Source of the DNA: Atlanticothrix silvestris CENA357
GTDB lineage: Bacteria; Cyanobacteriota; Cyanobacteriia; Cyanobacteriales; Nostocaceae
DNA length: 64,000 nucleotides
Direction of reading: 5' to 3'
Assembly: GCF_016056295.1 (NCBI RefSeq)
Contig: NZ_JAECZB010000049.1
Coordinates: 1-64,000 of the forward strand
Positions within the stretch are counted from its first letter, which is position 1. Each line of letters opens with the position of its first letter. The position numbers and the translations under genes are program-made. Shown here in pieces: positions 1 to 8,414 of the stretch. The notes below the pieces were generated by a model that ran no database searches, had not been told where the DNA came from, and saw only the letters and a list, made by a program, of their open reading frames with translations.

Positions 1-497
<497 letters not shown>

Positions 498-520
498 TTC
501 TCAAGTATTAAAACTGAATA

Positions 521-554
521 AAAAAACGCCTCCCAGTTCTGGGGGGCGTTTTTT
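521..554 (+). terminator. Rho-independent terminator after psbA
   Basis: An 8-bp GC-rich stem (CGCCTCCC with GGGGGGCG, one T-G pair) around a six-base loop is flanked by an A-run and followed by six or more T. It lies 24 bases after the psbA stop and would end that highly expressed transcript. Confidence 0.9.
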
Positions 555-613
555 ATGGGTATGTGGTAATTTTCTGTATAATTGCTACTTGGATTGCACA
601 GATCATCATACCC

Positions 614-1129
614 ATGAAAGTAGAAGTTGTGCCCCACGACCCGACATGGCGTGGCAAATTTGAGATTGAATCGAAGCTTGTGGCGTTAACGCTAGGTGAG
701 AATGTAATTGCTATTCACCATATTGGCAGCACAGCAATTCCCAATATTTATGCCAAGCCGATCATTGATATTTTGGTCGAGGTAAAAGACATCGCTTTGG
801 TAGATCAGTGTAATACTGCGATCGCAACGTTAGGTTACGAAGTCATGGGTGAGTTTGGCATCCCCGGTCGTCGATACTTTCGTAAAGACAACGAAATAGG
901 TACAAGAACGCATCATGTTCATATCTTCGCCGTGAACTCACCAGATATAAAACGACATTTGGCGTTTCGAGATTATATGATTGCCCATCCGGAAGATGCA
1001 CAGAAATACAGCGAATTGAAACGTCAGTTAGCAAACCACTATCCCCACAATATAGATAAATATATGGATGGGAAAGATGGTTTGATCAAGGAGATGGAGA
1101 CAAAGGCATTGGAATGGTGGCGATACTAG
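614..1129 (+). CDS. GrpB family protein (nucleotidyltransferase-fold, UPF0157)
   Basis: A protein of 171 residues of the GrpB/UPF0157 family, which has a nucleotidyltransferase-like fold and an unsettled biochemical role. Family landmarks are the N-terminal VEVVPHDPTW, the central HHIGSTAIP with a following KPIIDILVEV, and THHVHIF further on. The GS motif followed by two acidic residues (D-I-L-V-E) resembles the metal-binding arrangement of the nucleotidyltransferase superfamily. The frame also stays open to a GTG at 563, but residues before Met at 614 do not fit the family, so 614 is taken as the start. No RBS is obvious. It stands alone, between the psbA terminator and a convergent gene. 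Confidence 0.85.
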   Translation: MKVEVVPHDPTWRGKFEIESKLVALTLGENVIAIHHIGSTAIPNIYAKPIIDILVEVKDIALVDQCNTAIATLGYEVMGEFGIPGRRYFRKDNEIGTRTHHVHIFAVNSPDIKRHLAFRDYMIAHPEDAQKYSELKRQLANHYPHNIDKYMDGKDGLIKEMETKALEWWRY

Positions 1130-1193
1130 AACCTTGATTGGAGAATTTGGTTAGGGATTCAGACGCACTACCAAATTCTCTAACTCACTTGAA

Positions 1194-2171
1194 CTACTGA
1201 CTATCTTTCGGTTCAAACATCAAGTACGTACCTCCCAGCCCTTCTACAATTGTGCGGGTATTGGCAATCATCATTTTCTGATAGGTGTCTGCTTCGCTTC
1301 CTGGTTCACCCAGTCCATCAGTCAGCAATTCTCTTTCGGAAACTTTCACTTGCGCTTCTCTGACTACAGATTGCACCAAATTAGAGTTCATTGTCGTCTC
1401 TGCAAAAATTGTCGGTACTTTAGATTGTTGAAGGTTTTTAACCAAGTTTTTCACTCGTGTATTTGTTGGTTTTTCGTTAGTGCTAAAACCTACTAATGAA
1501 ATACCGTATGCTTTGGTGTAATAACCTAGTGCATTATAAGTTGTTACTAATTTGGGTTGCTTGATGGGAATGCTGGCAATTCTTGACTTGATCCAACTAT
1601 CCATCTGGGTTAGTTCATTTTTAATTTGCCTGGCATTGTCGCTATAAGCAGGTGCATTGCTAGGTTCTAATTTTCCTAGGTTGCTACTAATTATCTCTAC
1701 CATCTTGATAGCATTCTTGGGATTGTGCCAAATGTAAGGGTCAGTTACCTTTTGACCCTTTTTCTGAAACTGTTGTGGCTTGGGAACTGCTAGTTGACCA
1801 ACAGCTATTTTGGGCGCAGAGTTTTTAGTTGCTTTAATTATTTTTATCAGCCCTGGTTCCAAATTATAGCCATTGTAGAGAATGAGATTTGCTTGGTCAA
1901 TGGCTTGGCGGTCTTCTGGTTTTGGCTGATATAAATGAGGATCTGTACTAGGAGAAATTAAACAAGCGAGGTTAATTGTATTGCCCGCAACCTGTTTAGT
2001 TAAGTCACACAGCACACTTGTAGTTGCTACAACTTGAGGTAAATTTTCGTTTACTGTGGTGGTTTGAGTAAAAGAGGTGCTGGTTGCTTGATTTACACAC
2101 CCCATAAATCCTATCGTCAAGGCAATAAAGCTAGCTCGTAAGGAATTATGTGATGGTGATTTTTCTGACAT
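1194..2171 (-). CDS. Zn/Mn ABC transporter substrate-binding lipoprotein (ZnuA/MntC family)
   Basis: This is the [11 protein letters not shown] metal-binding component of a cluster A-I (ZnuA/PsaA/MntC) ABC importer. It has an N-terminal hydrophobic segment ending in GFMGC, a plausible lipobox. The expected metal ligands are visible: His in DPHLYQPKPED, His in YIWHNPKN, Glu in IFAETTMNS, and Asp in the C-terminal EADTY segment. The His-rich loop found in many zinc-specific ZnuA proteins is absent, so manganese as well as zinc is possible. Two adjacent ATG codons lie after AGGAG. The second (2171) has the better 6-base spacing and was chosen; the frame extends to 2195. No ATPase or permease gene is next to it. 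The upstream region has a structured leader (see 2272-2329). Confidence 0.85.
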   Translation of the reverse strand: MSEKSPSHNSLRASFIALTIGFMGCVNQATSTSFTQTTTVNENLPQVVATTSVLCDLTKQVAGNTINLACLISPSTDPHLYQPKPEDRQAIDQANLILYNGYNLEPGLIKIIKATKNSAPKIAVGQLAVPKPQQFQKKGQKVTDPYIWHNPKNAIKMVEIISSNLGKLEPSNAPAYSDNARQIKNELTQMDSWIKSRIASIPIKQPKLVTTYNALGYYTKAYGISLVGFSTNEKPTNTRVKNLVKNLQQSKVPTIFAETTMNSNLVQSVVREAQVKVSERELLTDGLGEPGSEADTYQKMMIANTRTIVEGLGGTYLMFEPKDSQ

Positions 2172-2195
2172 CATCAACTCCTGCTGGGTATACAA

Positions 2196-2754
2196 AAAAG
2201 ATAATGGCGATCGCTAAAGAATTGGTAAGATGCTAAAGTTTTCAGACCGGGGGTACAAGCACAATCATGGGTGATGCTTCCGGTGAGTGATGTAATGCAA
2301 ATCTCCTCACTGTCTGCTGAAGCATCAGCAATTACGCTAAAAGTCGCAAATATAACGACATGCTCAGGTGGTTAAATTGTGGAATGTAGTGAGGATGGGG
2401 CGTATTGCTCATACAGGGTGATTTCGCAAACCAAGTCGTGAACCTAAAGCAATTGTAGCGGTGGTTTTGCGAGGTGTGGACATCTGGTTGTGACGAAATT
2501 GGCAAATTGAGTGTTTTTTCGGAGAATAGCAGAGTTTATTGTAAAAGAGACTAGGGGCTAGGAATTAGAGGCTAGAGTGGTATATTCCATCTTTATGAAA
2601 ATCGGTATACAAGACTAAGTTATGCTTTTTAGACCTGGGGACTGAAGATTTTAACCTCAACTAAATAAGAAGCTTCTTCTCGTTTGAGCATTCTCTCAAT
2701 TAATAAAGGCACAGCTGTGCTGTGCCCCTAAAATATCTATAAATCGTAACTTTA
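2196..2754. other. Intergenic region with inverted repeats, no gene recognised
   Basis: About 560 bases separate the metal-binding lipoprotein gene from the next minus-strand gene. I see no convincing gene. It holds a nested inverted repeat at 2272-2327 (TGATGCTTC with GAAGCATCA enclosing GTGAG with CTCAC), a small GCTGA/TCAGC hairpin inside it, a short GGGGCTAGG-type repeat near 2555, and a perfect hairpin at 2708-2726. A short open stretch near 2430-2500 on the plus strand has stops on both sides and was not called. Confidence 0.5.
2708..2726 (-). terminator. Hairpin downstream of the small Cys-motif gene
   Basis: A perfect 8-bp stem GGCACAGC/GCTGTGCC with a three-base loop. On the minus strand it is followed by TTTATTAATT. 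It lies 29 bases after the stop of the gene ending at 2755 and is a likely terminator for it. Confidence 0.6.
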
Positions 2755-3027
2755 TCAAAAGCCGACAGATGGTAACTTGCCTTGTAGAATCTGAGATTTA
2801 GCCTGAACGCAACTAGCACAATTGCAACCAACTTGATCCATTATGGGATTAGATGCTTGAGATAACTTTGGTATCACCAAGTCGGTAGTTTGTTGCGTAG
2901 ATACTACCGCAATTATTTGTGTAGCAGTTGCAGATTGAAAACTAGATGCTTTTGCCGGATTGGCGACTAGTAATATAGATGCGAGAATTACAGGACAGGC
3001 AAGCAAGATCAGTTTGGCTATGTTCAT
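2755..3027 (-). CDS. Small secreted protein with C-terminal CxCxxC motif, function unknown
   Basis: A protein of about 90 residues that I do not recognise functionally. From Met at 3027 it begins with a classic signal peptide: a short basic start, a hydrophobic core of about 18 residues, and a possible cleavage site after ANPAKA. The mature part is Ser/Thr/Gln-rich and ends with MDQVGCNCASCVQAKSQ, a CxCxxC cluster that could bind a metal or form disulfides. The frame continues upstream to a TTG at 3087, which would add a second hydrophobic stretch and looks less likely. Its place between a metal-binding lipoprotein and a Zur-type operon suggests a link to metals, but this is inference from position only. 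Confidence 0.6.
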   Translation of the reverse strand: MNIAKLILLACPVILASILLVANPAKASSFQSATATQIIAVVSTQQTTDLVIPKLSQASNPIMDQVGCNCASCVQAKSQILQGKLPSVGF

Positions 3028-3107
3028 AATTAACACTATAGGTAGTAGTATTGATACAGCATAGCCAATTTTATCGGCTACCTTCAACCTTGATTATTAA
3101 GTGTTGG

Positions 3108-4169
3108 TTAAGTACGCCCAAATCCTTGTCCCCGTAAAACTTTTGACCAAATCAATAATTCACCCTTATCACCGCCTGCGGCAAGCAACCTGCCTTGGGG
3201 ATGCCAAGCTAGGCTAGAAAACCCTGTTGAAACACCTGTAAGAATTTGCGATACTTGCTTGGCTCCCTTCCATAAACACAACCAGCCATCAGCAGCAGCA
3301 GAAGCGAGAAGAAAACTTTTGGGTGCAAAGGCGATCGCAGATATCACATCCACATGATTAGTTAAAACTTGTGCTTCCCAACCTAAAGAGTCATCCTGCA
3401 ACTTTTCCCACACTACAATGCCTTCAACGCTAGAAGAAGCTAGCAGAGGCGCACCAAGTTTAGTGTTAGCTTCTGACCACGCAAGTTGGCGAATTTTACC
3501 AGGAAAGCCACGCATCACCCAAGGATCGGGGTTGTTCCATTCTAAAACGGTGACGCTACGATCCATATTGCCAGAAGCCAAAAATTTGCCATCGGGCGAC
3601 CAAGCCATCGCAACACTGACACTTCGCATATCTAGGGTGTATGGTTCTTCATCCCAGTTTTGAGCGTGCCAAATCTTGATTCCCTTATAACCGCCAATAG
3701 CTAAGTATTGTCCATCGCTACGCCAATCAATACCCAATACCGATGAATTGTCGAAATTTAGCGTTACGACAATCTCACGAGTATCGGCATCCCAGACTTG
3801 GACATAACGCCCCAAACTGAAAGCTAGTTGGTTACTGGTGTGACTCCAGGCTAGCTTGTCTACCCATGCTGGGGCATTTTCTAAAGTGGCGATTAATTCA
3901 GTTTCCTGCCAAATTTTTACCTGTCCATCCTGGCCACCAACGGCTAAAAACTTGCCATCTGGGGAAAAAGCCAGACAGTCTACCGATTTACCGTTACCAG
4001 TTTGTAAGATTGTGAAGTCGCCATCATTCCACAGTACAACTTCCCCAGCGGCGGAAGTTGCTCCTAAGATTGTATTTTGTGGCGACCAGGCGATCGCGGT
4101 CACATAATCTGAAAGCGTCCCTGAATAGTGTTCTTCAAATTCCTTGGATTGGTTGATTGTGGATTTCAT
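3108..4169 (-). CDS. WD40 repeat protein co-transcribed with COG0523 GTPase
   Basis: A protein of about 353 residues made almost wholly of WD40 repeats. About eight units can be seen, with signatures such as LAFSPDGKFLAVGGQDGQVK and AMAWSPDGKFLASG. It would form a beta-propeller and probably acts as a protein-binding platform in the cytoplasm, as no signal peptide is visible. The frame is open to 4277, but the first 36 residues are a translation of the short tandem repeat at 4228-4265 and surrounding spacer, so Met at 4169 is the start. It lies about 95 bases after the COG0523 gene on the same strand with no terminator between, so it probably shares the Zur-type promoter. A role beside the metallochaperone is inferred from this arrangement. 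Confidence 0.85.
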   Translation of the reverse strand: MKSTINQSKEFEEHYSGTLSDYVTAIAWSPQNTILGATSAAGEVVLWNDGDFTILQTGNGKSVDCLAFSPDGKFLAVGGQDGQVKIWQETELIATLENAPAWVDKLAWSHTSNQLAFSLGRYVQVWDADTREIVVTLNFDNSSVLGIDWRSDGQYLAIGGYKGIKIWHAQNWDEEPYTLDMRSVSVAMAWSPDGKFLASGNMDRSVTVLEWNNPDPWVMRGFPGKIRQLAWSEANTKLGAPLLASSSVEGIVVWEKLQDDSLGWEAQVLTNHVDVISAIAFAPKSFLLASAAADGWLCLWKGAKQVSQILTGVSTGFSSLAWHPQGRLLAAGGDKGELLIWSKVLRGQGFGRT

Positions 4170-4227
4170 ATTTGTTAGGTACTGGTTACTGGGTATTAGG
4201 AAATAGGGATTGGGACAATTCTTTTCT

Positions 4228-4265
4228 ATTCCCTGTCCCCTGTTCCCTGTTCCCTGTTCCCTGTT
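4228..4265. repeat. Heptameric short tandem repeat (CCCTGTT type)
   Basis: Tandem copies of a 7-base unit (TTCCCTG) run directly up to the stop codon of the COG0523 gene. Such STRRs are typical of heterocystous cyanobacterial genomes. Confidence 0.8.
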
Positions 4266-5236
4266 TAAGCTAGACAAGCAAGAAAATCTTGTTTGAGTTT
4301 GGCTTCATCAAGATTACGACCAATAAAGACCAGTTCGTTTTTAGGAGTTTCGGTTGGTTTCCAAGGGCGATCGGGTCTACCATCAAATATCATGTGTACC
4401 CCTTGGAACACAAATCGATTATCTTCTCCAGCGATATTTAATATGCCTTTCATCCGAAAGATATCTGGGCCTTGAGTACGCAATAATTCAGACAACCAAG
4501 CGTTTAATTTTTCTCCATCAACTGCGCCTGCTTCTACTAAAGCTACAGAAAAGACACTTTCGTCGTGTACGTGAGCATCTTCACCTAAGAAATTTGGATC
4601 AATTTCTAAAGCGCGGTCTAAATCAAAAGCTTTTACACCCAAAAGCGCGTCCATTTCTAGTTCCGAGTTGTGGGTACGATAAATTTTAGCCATAGCATTC
4701 ATCGCCCGAATCCGCTTTTCTAATTCATCTAACTCTGCTGGAGCTACTAAATCAGTTTTATTAAGTAAAATTACATCGGCAAAAGCAATTTGCTCTTGTG
4801 CTTCGTCTGCCTCCCAATGCTGCCAAATATGTTTGGCATCTACAACTGTTACTACCGCATCTAAAGATAGTTTTCCTTGTAAATCTTCATCGACAAAGAA
4901 TGTCTGAATTACTGGTGCAGGATCGGCTAGTCCAGTAGTTTCAATTACTAAATGGTCAAACTTATAACGCCGCTTCATCAAATTATTGATAATGCGAATT
5001 AAGTCACCACGTACTGTACAACAGATGCAACCGTTGTTCATTTCAAAAATCTCTTCATCTGCATCAATAACCAATTGATTATCAATGCCCACTTCCCCAA
5101 ATTCATTAACAATCACAGCAACTTTCTTGCCATGTTCGTAGGTGAGGATGTGATTGAGTAGGGTTGTTTTTCCTGCCCCCAAATAGCCAGTCAGAACAGT
5201 AACGGGAACTGAATTTGTAATTACGTCAGCTACCAT
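4265..5236 (-). CDS. COG0523 (CobW/ZNG1 family) zinc-related GTPase
   Basis: A 323-residue G3E-family P-loop GTPase of the COG0523 group, thought to deliver zinc or other metals to client proteins. It shows the P-loop GYLGAGKTTLLNH, the family metal-binding CxCC motif in NNGCICCTVRGDL, the ETTGLADP switch region, NKTD for guanine recognition, and the C-terminal CobW domain. Its promoter region holds a perfect 6-1-6 palindrome matching the cyanobacterial Zur box (5267-5279), so expression under zinc limitation is the natural reading. The WD40 gene follows on the same strand. The start ATG at 5236 is preceded by an AGAGGAATT-like RBS. Confidence 0.92.
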   Translation of the reverse strand: MVADVITNSVPVTVLTGYLGAGKTTLLNHILTYEHGKKVAVIVNEFGEVGIDNQLVIDADEEIFEMNNGCICCTVRGDLIRIINNLMKRRYKFDHLVIETTGLADPAPVIQTFFVDEDLQGKLSLDAVVTVVDAKHIWQHWEADEAQEQIAFADVILLNKTDLVAPAELDELEKRIRAMNAMAKIYRTHNSELEMDALLGVKAFDLDRALEIDPNFLGEDAHVHDESVFSVALVEAGAVDGEKLNAWLSELLRTQGPDIFRMKGILNIAGEDNRFVFQGVHMIFDGRPDRPWKPTETPKNELVFIGRNLDEAKLKQDFLACLA

Positions 5237-5266
5237 ACTCTAAATTCCTCTTAATCTCACCGTATG

Positions 5267-5279
5267 GATAATCATTATC
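5267..5279. promoter_or_regulatory. Zur-type operator upstream of COG0523 gene
   Basis: GATAATCATTATC is a perfect palindrome of two 6-base arms around one base. It matches the core of the Zur box reported for Anabaena (TGATAATNATTATCA). It lies about 30 bases upstream of the COG0523 start codon, where binding would block transcription. A Fur-like regulator could also recognise such a core, but the gene it controls favours Zur. Confidence 0.8.
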
Positions 5280-5421
5280 ACCTATCATAGTCTTTTTATG
5301 ATTGTGGCGGTTTTCAGCCAGCATTCTTGTAAGTTTTTTCTCCAGATCTCAATTCAATTTCCCATCAATTACCCTGTAGAATTATGAATAGCAATATTAA
5401 TATTTGTAAATTTAAGTCTCA

Positions 5422-6933
5422 ATGCTTAATATTTCTATTGACAAAAGCCAAACCCGTATCGTCGTTATTGGTGCAGGAATAGGCGGACTCACTGCTGGGG
5501 CATTATTAGCTCGTAGAGGTTACAGTGTCTTAATCCTAGACCAAGCCCTTGTACCGGGAGGCTGTGCTTCCACGTTTAAACGGCAAGGATTTACCTTTGA
5601 TGTAGGAGCAACTCAGGTGGCTGGGTTGGAACCAGGAGGTATTCATCATCGCATTTTCTCAGAATTGGCAATAGATTTACCAGAAGCAACTCCTTGTGAT
5701 CCTGCTTGTGCAGTTTATTTACCTGGAGAAAGTACACCCATTAATGTCTGGCGTGACCCAAAGAAATGGCAAGAAGAACGGCAAAGGCAGTTTCCTGGTA
5801 GCGAACCGTTTTGGCAGTTAATGGCAACATTATTTAATGCCAGTTGGGAATTTCAAGGACGCGACCCCGTATTACCGCCGCGTAATTTGTGGGATTTAGG
5901 GCAGTTAATCCAAGCAGTACGTCCCAGTACATTTATTACCGCACCCTTTACCTTATTTACTGTAGGAGATGCCTTACGGTTATGTGGATTGGGAAATGAT
6001 TACCGATTGAGAACTTTTTTAGATTTACAACTGAAGTTGTATTCCCAAGTGAATGCAGATGAAACTGCATTACTTTATGCCGCAACGGCTTTAAGCGTAT
6101 CCCAATTGCCCCAAGGGTTATTTCACCTCCAGGGTAGTATGCAAGTACTAAGCGATCGCCTTGTACAAGCCTTAGAAAGAGACGGTGGCAAATTGTCTAT
6201 GCGCCACACAGTCGAGCAAATCAAAGTAGAAAATGGCAAAGCTACTGCTGTAGTAATTAGAAATCAGAAAACTGGTGAAGTTTGGACACAAACCGCTGAT
6301 CATATAGTTGCTAACGTCACTGTGCAAAATTTAACGCAACTATTAGGAGAACAAGCGACCTTTGGCTATAAAAATCGAGTGGAAAAATTACCCCAAGCAT
6401 CAGGTGCGTTTGTGGTGTATTTGGGTGTAGATGCCAGCGCTATTCCCCTTGATTGTCCACCCCACCTACAATTTATGTACGATGCCAACGGCCCCATTGG
6501 CGAAAATAATTCCCTATTTGTCTCTGTCAGCCATGCTGGTGATGGTCGCGCCCCAGATGGTAAAGCTACAATTATCGCTTCTTCCTTTGTTGATCCTGCA
6601 CCGTGGTGGCACGAAGATTATGAAGGACTCAAACAAAAGTATACCCAAGAGGCGATCGCTCGTCTTAACCAATACTTTTATTTGAAACCAGAAACAATTA
6701 TTCATCAAGAAGCCGCAACACCACGCACCTTTGCTCGTTACACAGCTCGCGATCGCGGTATAGTTGGCGGCATTGGCCAAAGAATACCAACCTTCGGCCC
6801 CTTTGGTTTTGCCAATCGTACACCCATAAATCATCTGTGGTTAGTTGGTGACTCCACACATCCAGGGGAAGGTACTGCTGGGGTAAGTTATTCGGCGCTG
6901 ACAGTAGTTAGACAAATTGAGGCTAGGGGTTAG
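5422..6933 (+). CDS. crtD: Carotenoid desaturase/isomerase-family flavoprotein, likely C-3',4' desaturase CrtD
   Basis: A 503-residue FAD-dependent protein of the phytoene desaturase/carotene isomerase superfamily. The N-terminal dinucleotide-binding motif reads VVIGAGIGGLTAGALLARRG and is followed by DQALVPGGCAST. The C-terminal FAD motif is LWLVGDSTHPGEGTAGVS. The overall pattern, including LYSQVNADETALLYAATALS, fits the cyanobacterial CrtD-type C-3',4' desaturase used for myxol glycosides better than CrtISO (CrtH), but I cannot run the comparison that would separate them. The last codons (EARG and stop) are formed by a short tandem repeat that abuts the gene. It stands alone and reads away from the COG0523 operon. 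Confidence 0.72.
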   Translation: MLNISIDKSQTRIVVIGAGIGGLTAGALLARRGYSVLILDQALVPGGCASTFKRQGFTFDVGATQVAGLEPGGIHHRIFSELAIDLPEATPCDPACAVYLPGESTPINVWRDPKKWQEERQRQFPGSEPFWQLMATLFNASWEFQGRDPVLPPRNLWDLGQLIQAVRPSTFITAPFTLFTVGDALRLCGLGNDYRLRTFLDLQLKLYSQVNADETALLYAATALSVSQLPQGLFHLQGSMQVLSDRLVQALERDGGKLSMRHTVEQIKVENGKATAVVIRNQKTGEVWTQTADHIVANVTVQNLTQLLGEQATFGYKNRVEKLPQASGAFVVYLGVDASAIPLDCPPHLQFMYDANGPIGENNSLFVSVSHAGDGRAPDGKATIIASSFVDPAPWWHEDYEGLKQKYTQEAIARLNQYFYLKPETIIHQEAATPRTFARYTARDRGIVGGIGQRIPTFGPFGFANRTPINHLWLVGDSTHPGEGTAGVSYSALTVVRQIEARG

Positions 6934-6962
6934 GGGCTAGGGGTTAGAGGTTAGGGGTTAGT
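6921..6962. repeat. Heptameric short tandem repeat (GGGGTTA/GGGGCTA)
   Basis: Imperfect tandem 7-base units of the form AGGGGYT. The repeat begins inside the last codons of the CrtD-like gene and supplies its stop codon. Confidence 0.8.
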
Positions 6963-7110
6963 ATGTCAAGTAATAATTGACGAATAGATTTGCTGTAAAG
7001 ACGGCGATTTATCGCGTCTCTCCAACCGTCAAAATGAAAAGCGCTGTATCTTACTTAATTCAGTTGCAGATCAAAAAACCTGCAATTTATTCTTCAAATC
7101 ACTTGTAACT

Positions 7111-7146
7111 CATAGTCATTTCGACTATGATTTATTTAAATAAATC
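7111..7146. promoter_or_regulatory. Two adjoining palindromes upstream of ZIP transporter
   Basis: CATAGTC-ATTTC-GACTATG (7111-7129) is directly followed by the perfect 18-base palindrome GATTTATTTAAATAAATC (7129-7146). They share one base and end 21 bases before the ATG of the ZIP gene. This is a good candidate for the operator of a dimeric regulator, possibly metal-responsive. It is not a Zur-box sequence. Confidence 0.5.
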
Positions 7147-7167
7147 TTTAGATAAACAACTCCAGCG

Positions 7168-7941
7168 ATGGAAAGCCTTGTCATTGGTGTAATCGCCAGT
7201 TTAGGAGCAGGACTTGCCACAGTCATCGGTGCCTTACCGGTTTTACTGCCAATAAATCTCACACAGCGAGTGCAGGGAATTATGCTGGGGTTTGGTGGAG
7301 GAGTGATGTTAGCGGCAACATCATTTTCATTAATATTACCCGGTACAGAGGCAGCGATCGCCCAAGGTTATTCTCAAGCTAATGCCGCTTTAATAATGGT
7401 GGCAGGGATTTTATTAGGTGGACTATTTTTACAACTAGCCCATCGGTTTATGCCCCATGAACACTTTTTTAAAGGTAAAGAAAGCTGTCATGGCAATAAC
7501 CTCAAACGAATTTGGCTATTTATTGCTGCAATTACTATTCACAACTTTCCGGAAGGATTAGCCGTAGGAGTTAATTTTGGCAATAACAATATTACTGATG
7601 GAATTCCTCTAGCTTTAGGAATCGGCTTACAAAACATCCCAGAAGGTTTAGTAGTTGCTTTATCTTTAGTGGCTGAGAAATATTCAGCAGGTTATGCTGT
7701 GTGGATTTCGCTACTTACAGGTTTAGTCGAGCCAATTGGTGGTTTGATTGGTGCAGGTGTGGTGAGTATAGCTAATTTTGTTTTGCCTTGGGCTATGGCA
7801 TTTGCAGCAGGGGCGATGTTATTTGTAATTAGTGATGAAATTATTCCCGAATCCCATCGCAAAGGCTTAGAAAAAGAAGGAACTATTGGTGTAATGATTG
7901 GTTTTGTTGTCATGATGTTTTTAGATATTGCTTTGGGGTAA
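7168..7941 (+). CDS. ZIP family metal transporter
   Basis: A 257-residue inner-membrane ZIP protein with about eight hydrophobic helices. The transmembrane metal-binding motifs are present: HNFPEGLAVG in helix IV and IPEGLVVALS in helix V, each with the conserved Pro-Glu-Gly. A short loop with HEHFFKGKESCH holds extra His and Cys residues. The family moves Zn2+, Fe2+, Mn2+ or Co2+ into the cytoplasm; the substrate cannot be read from the sequence. The two palindromes in the 60 bases upstream suggest its own regulation. It completes a group of metal-related genes from 1194 onward. Confidence 0.92.
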   Translation: MESLVIGVIASLGAGLATVIGALPVLLPINLTQRVQGIMLGFGGGVMLAATSFSLILPGTEAAIAQGYSQANAALIMVAGILLGGLFLQLAHRFMPHEHFFKGKESCHGNNLKRIWLFIAAITIHNFPEGLAVGVNFGNNNITDGIPLALGIGLQNIPEGLVVALSLVAEKYSAGYAVWISLLTGLVEPIGGLIGAGVVSIANFVLPWAMAFAAGAMLFVISDEIIPESHRKGLEKEGTIGVMIGFVVMMFLDIALG

Positions 7942-7993
7942 AAAGTTTTGACTTTTGAACGTTAAATTATTTCTTAATTACAAGGAGAGAAAT

Positions 7994-8389
7994 ATGAACT
8001 TTATTCGCTTTGAACACATCAACCTTGCTTGCCAAGACATTGAAGTCAGCAAGAAATTCTACCAAACAATTTTCCCTGATTGGTATGTACGCGCTGAAGG
8101 TGTATTTAATGGAGATCGCTGGATGCATTTTGGCAACGACCAATTTTATCTGACTTTGAATAACCATCCTGAACAACAGCGAGTGCATCAAGCATACGAA
8201 AGTATTGGTATTAATCACGTTGGTTTTGTAATTAAAGATGGCGAAGCTATGACCAAGTTGCTTGATGCTGAGGGCATCGAGTATTACACAATGACAGCAT
8301 CTGAAACTAAACATAGAATTTATATCAATGACCCAGATGGTAATGAGATTGAGTTAGTTGAATATCATCCAGAATACGCACTTAAGTAA
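7994..8389 (+). CDS. VOC superfamily (glyoxalase/bleomycin resistance-like) protein
   Basis: A 131-residue single VOC-fold protein. Candidate metal ligands are His in FEHINLACQD near the start, His in INHVGFVI near the middle, and Glu in the final DPDGNEIELVEYH block, which is the strongest family signature. Members include glyoxalases, dioxygenases and drug-binding proteins, and the substrate here is unknown. The frame opens earlier (7955), but ATG at 7994 follows AAGGAGAGAAAT, a strong RBS, and starts the domain. It is 25 bases upstream of an SDR gene on the same strand, so the two are probably one transcript. Confidence 0.87.
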   Translation: MNFIRFEHINLACQDIEVSKKFYQTIFPDWYVRAEGVFNGDRWMHFGNDQFYLTLNNHPEQQRVHQAYESIGINHVGFVIKDGEAMTKLLDAEGIEYYTMTASETKHRIYINDPDGNEIELVEYHPEYALK

Positions 8390-8414
8390 TTGATTAGTAA
8401 TAAGGAAAAACTTT

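Noticed and set aside
2196-2420. Cobalamin or zinc riboswitch, or Zur box, before the metal-binding lipoprotein gene
   Set aside because: I found no conserved riboswitch core and no GATAAT-N-ATTATC palindrome in this leader. Only the unexplained inverted repeats remain.
4170-4277. N-terminal extension of the WD40 protein
   Set aside because: It is the translation of a tandem repeat and spacer, so the start was placed at 4169.
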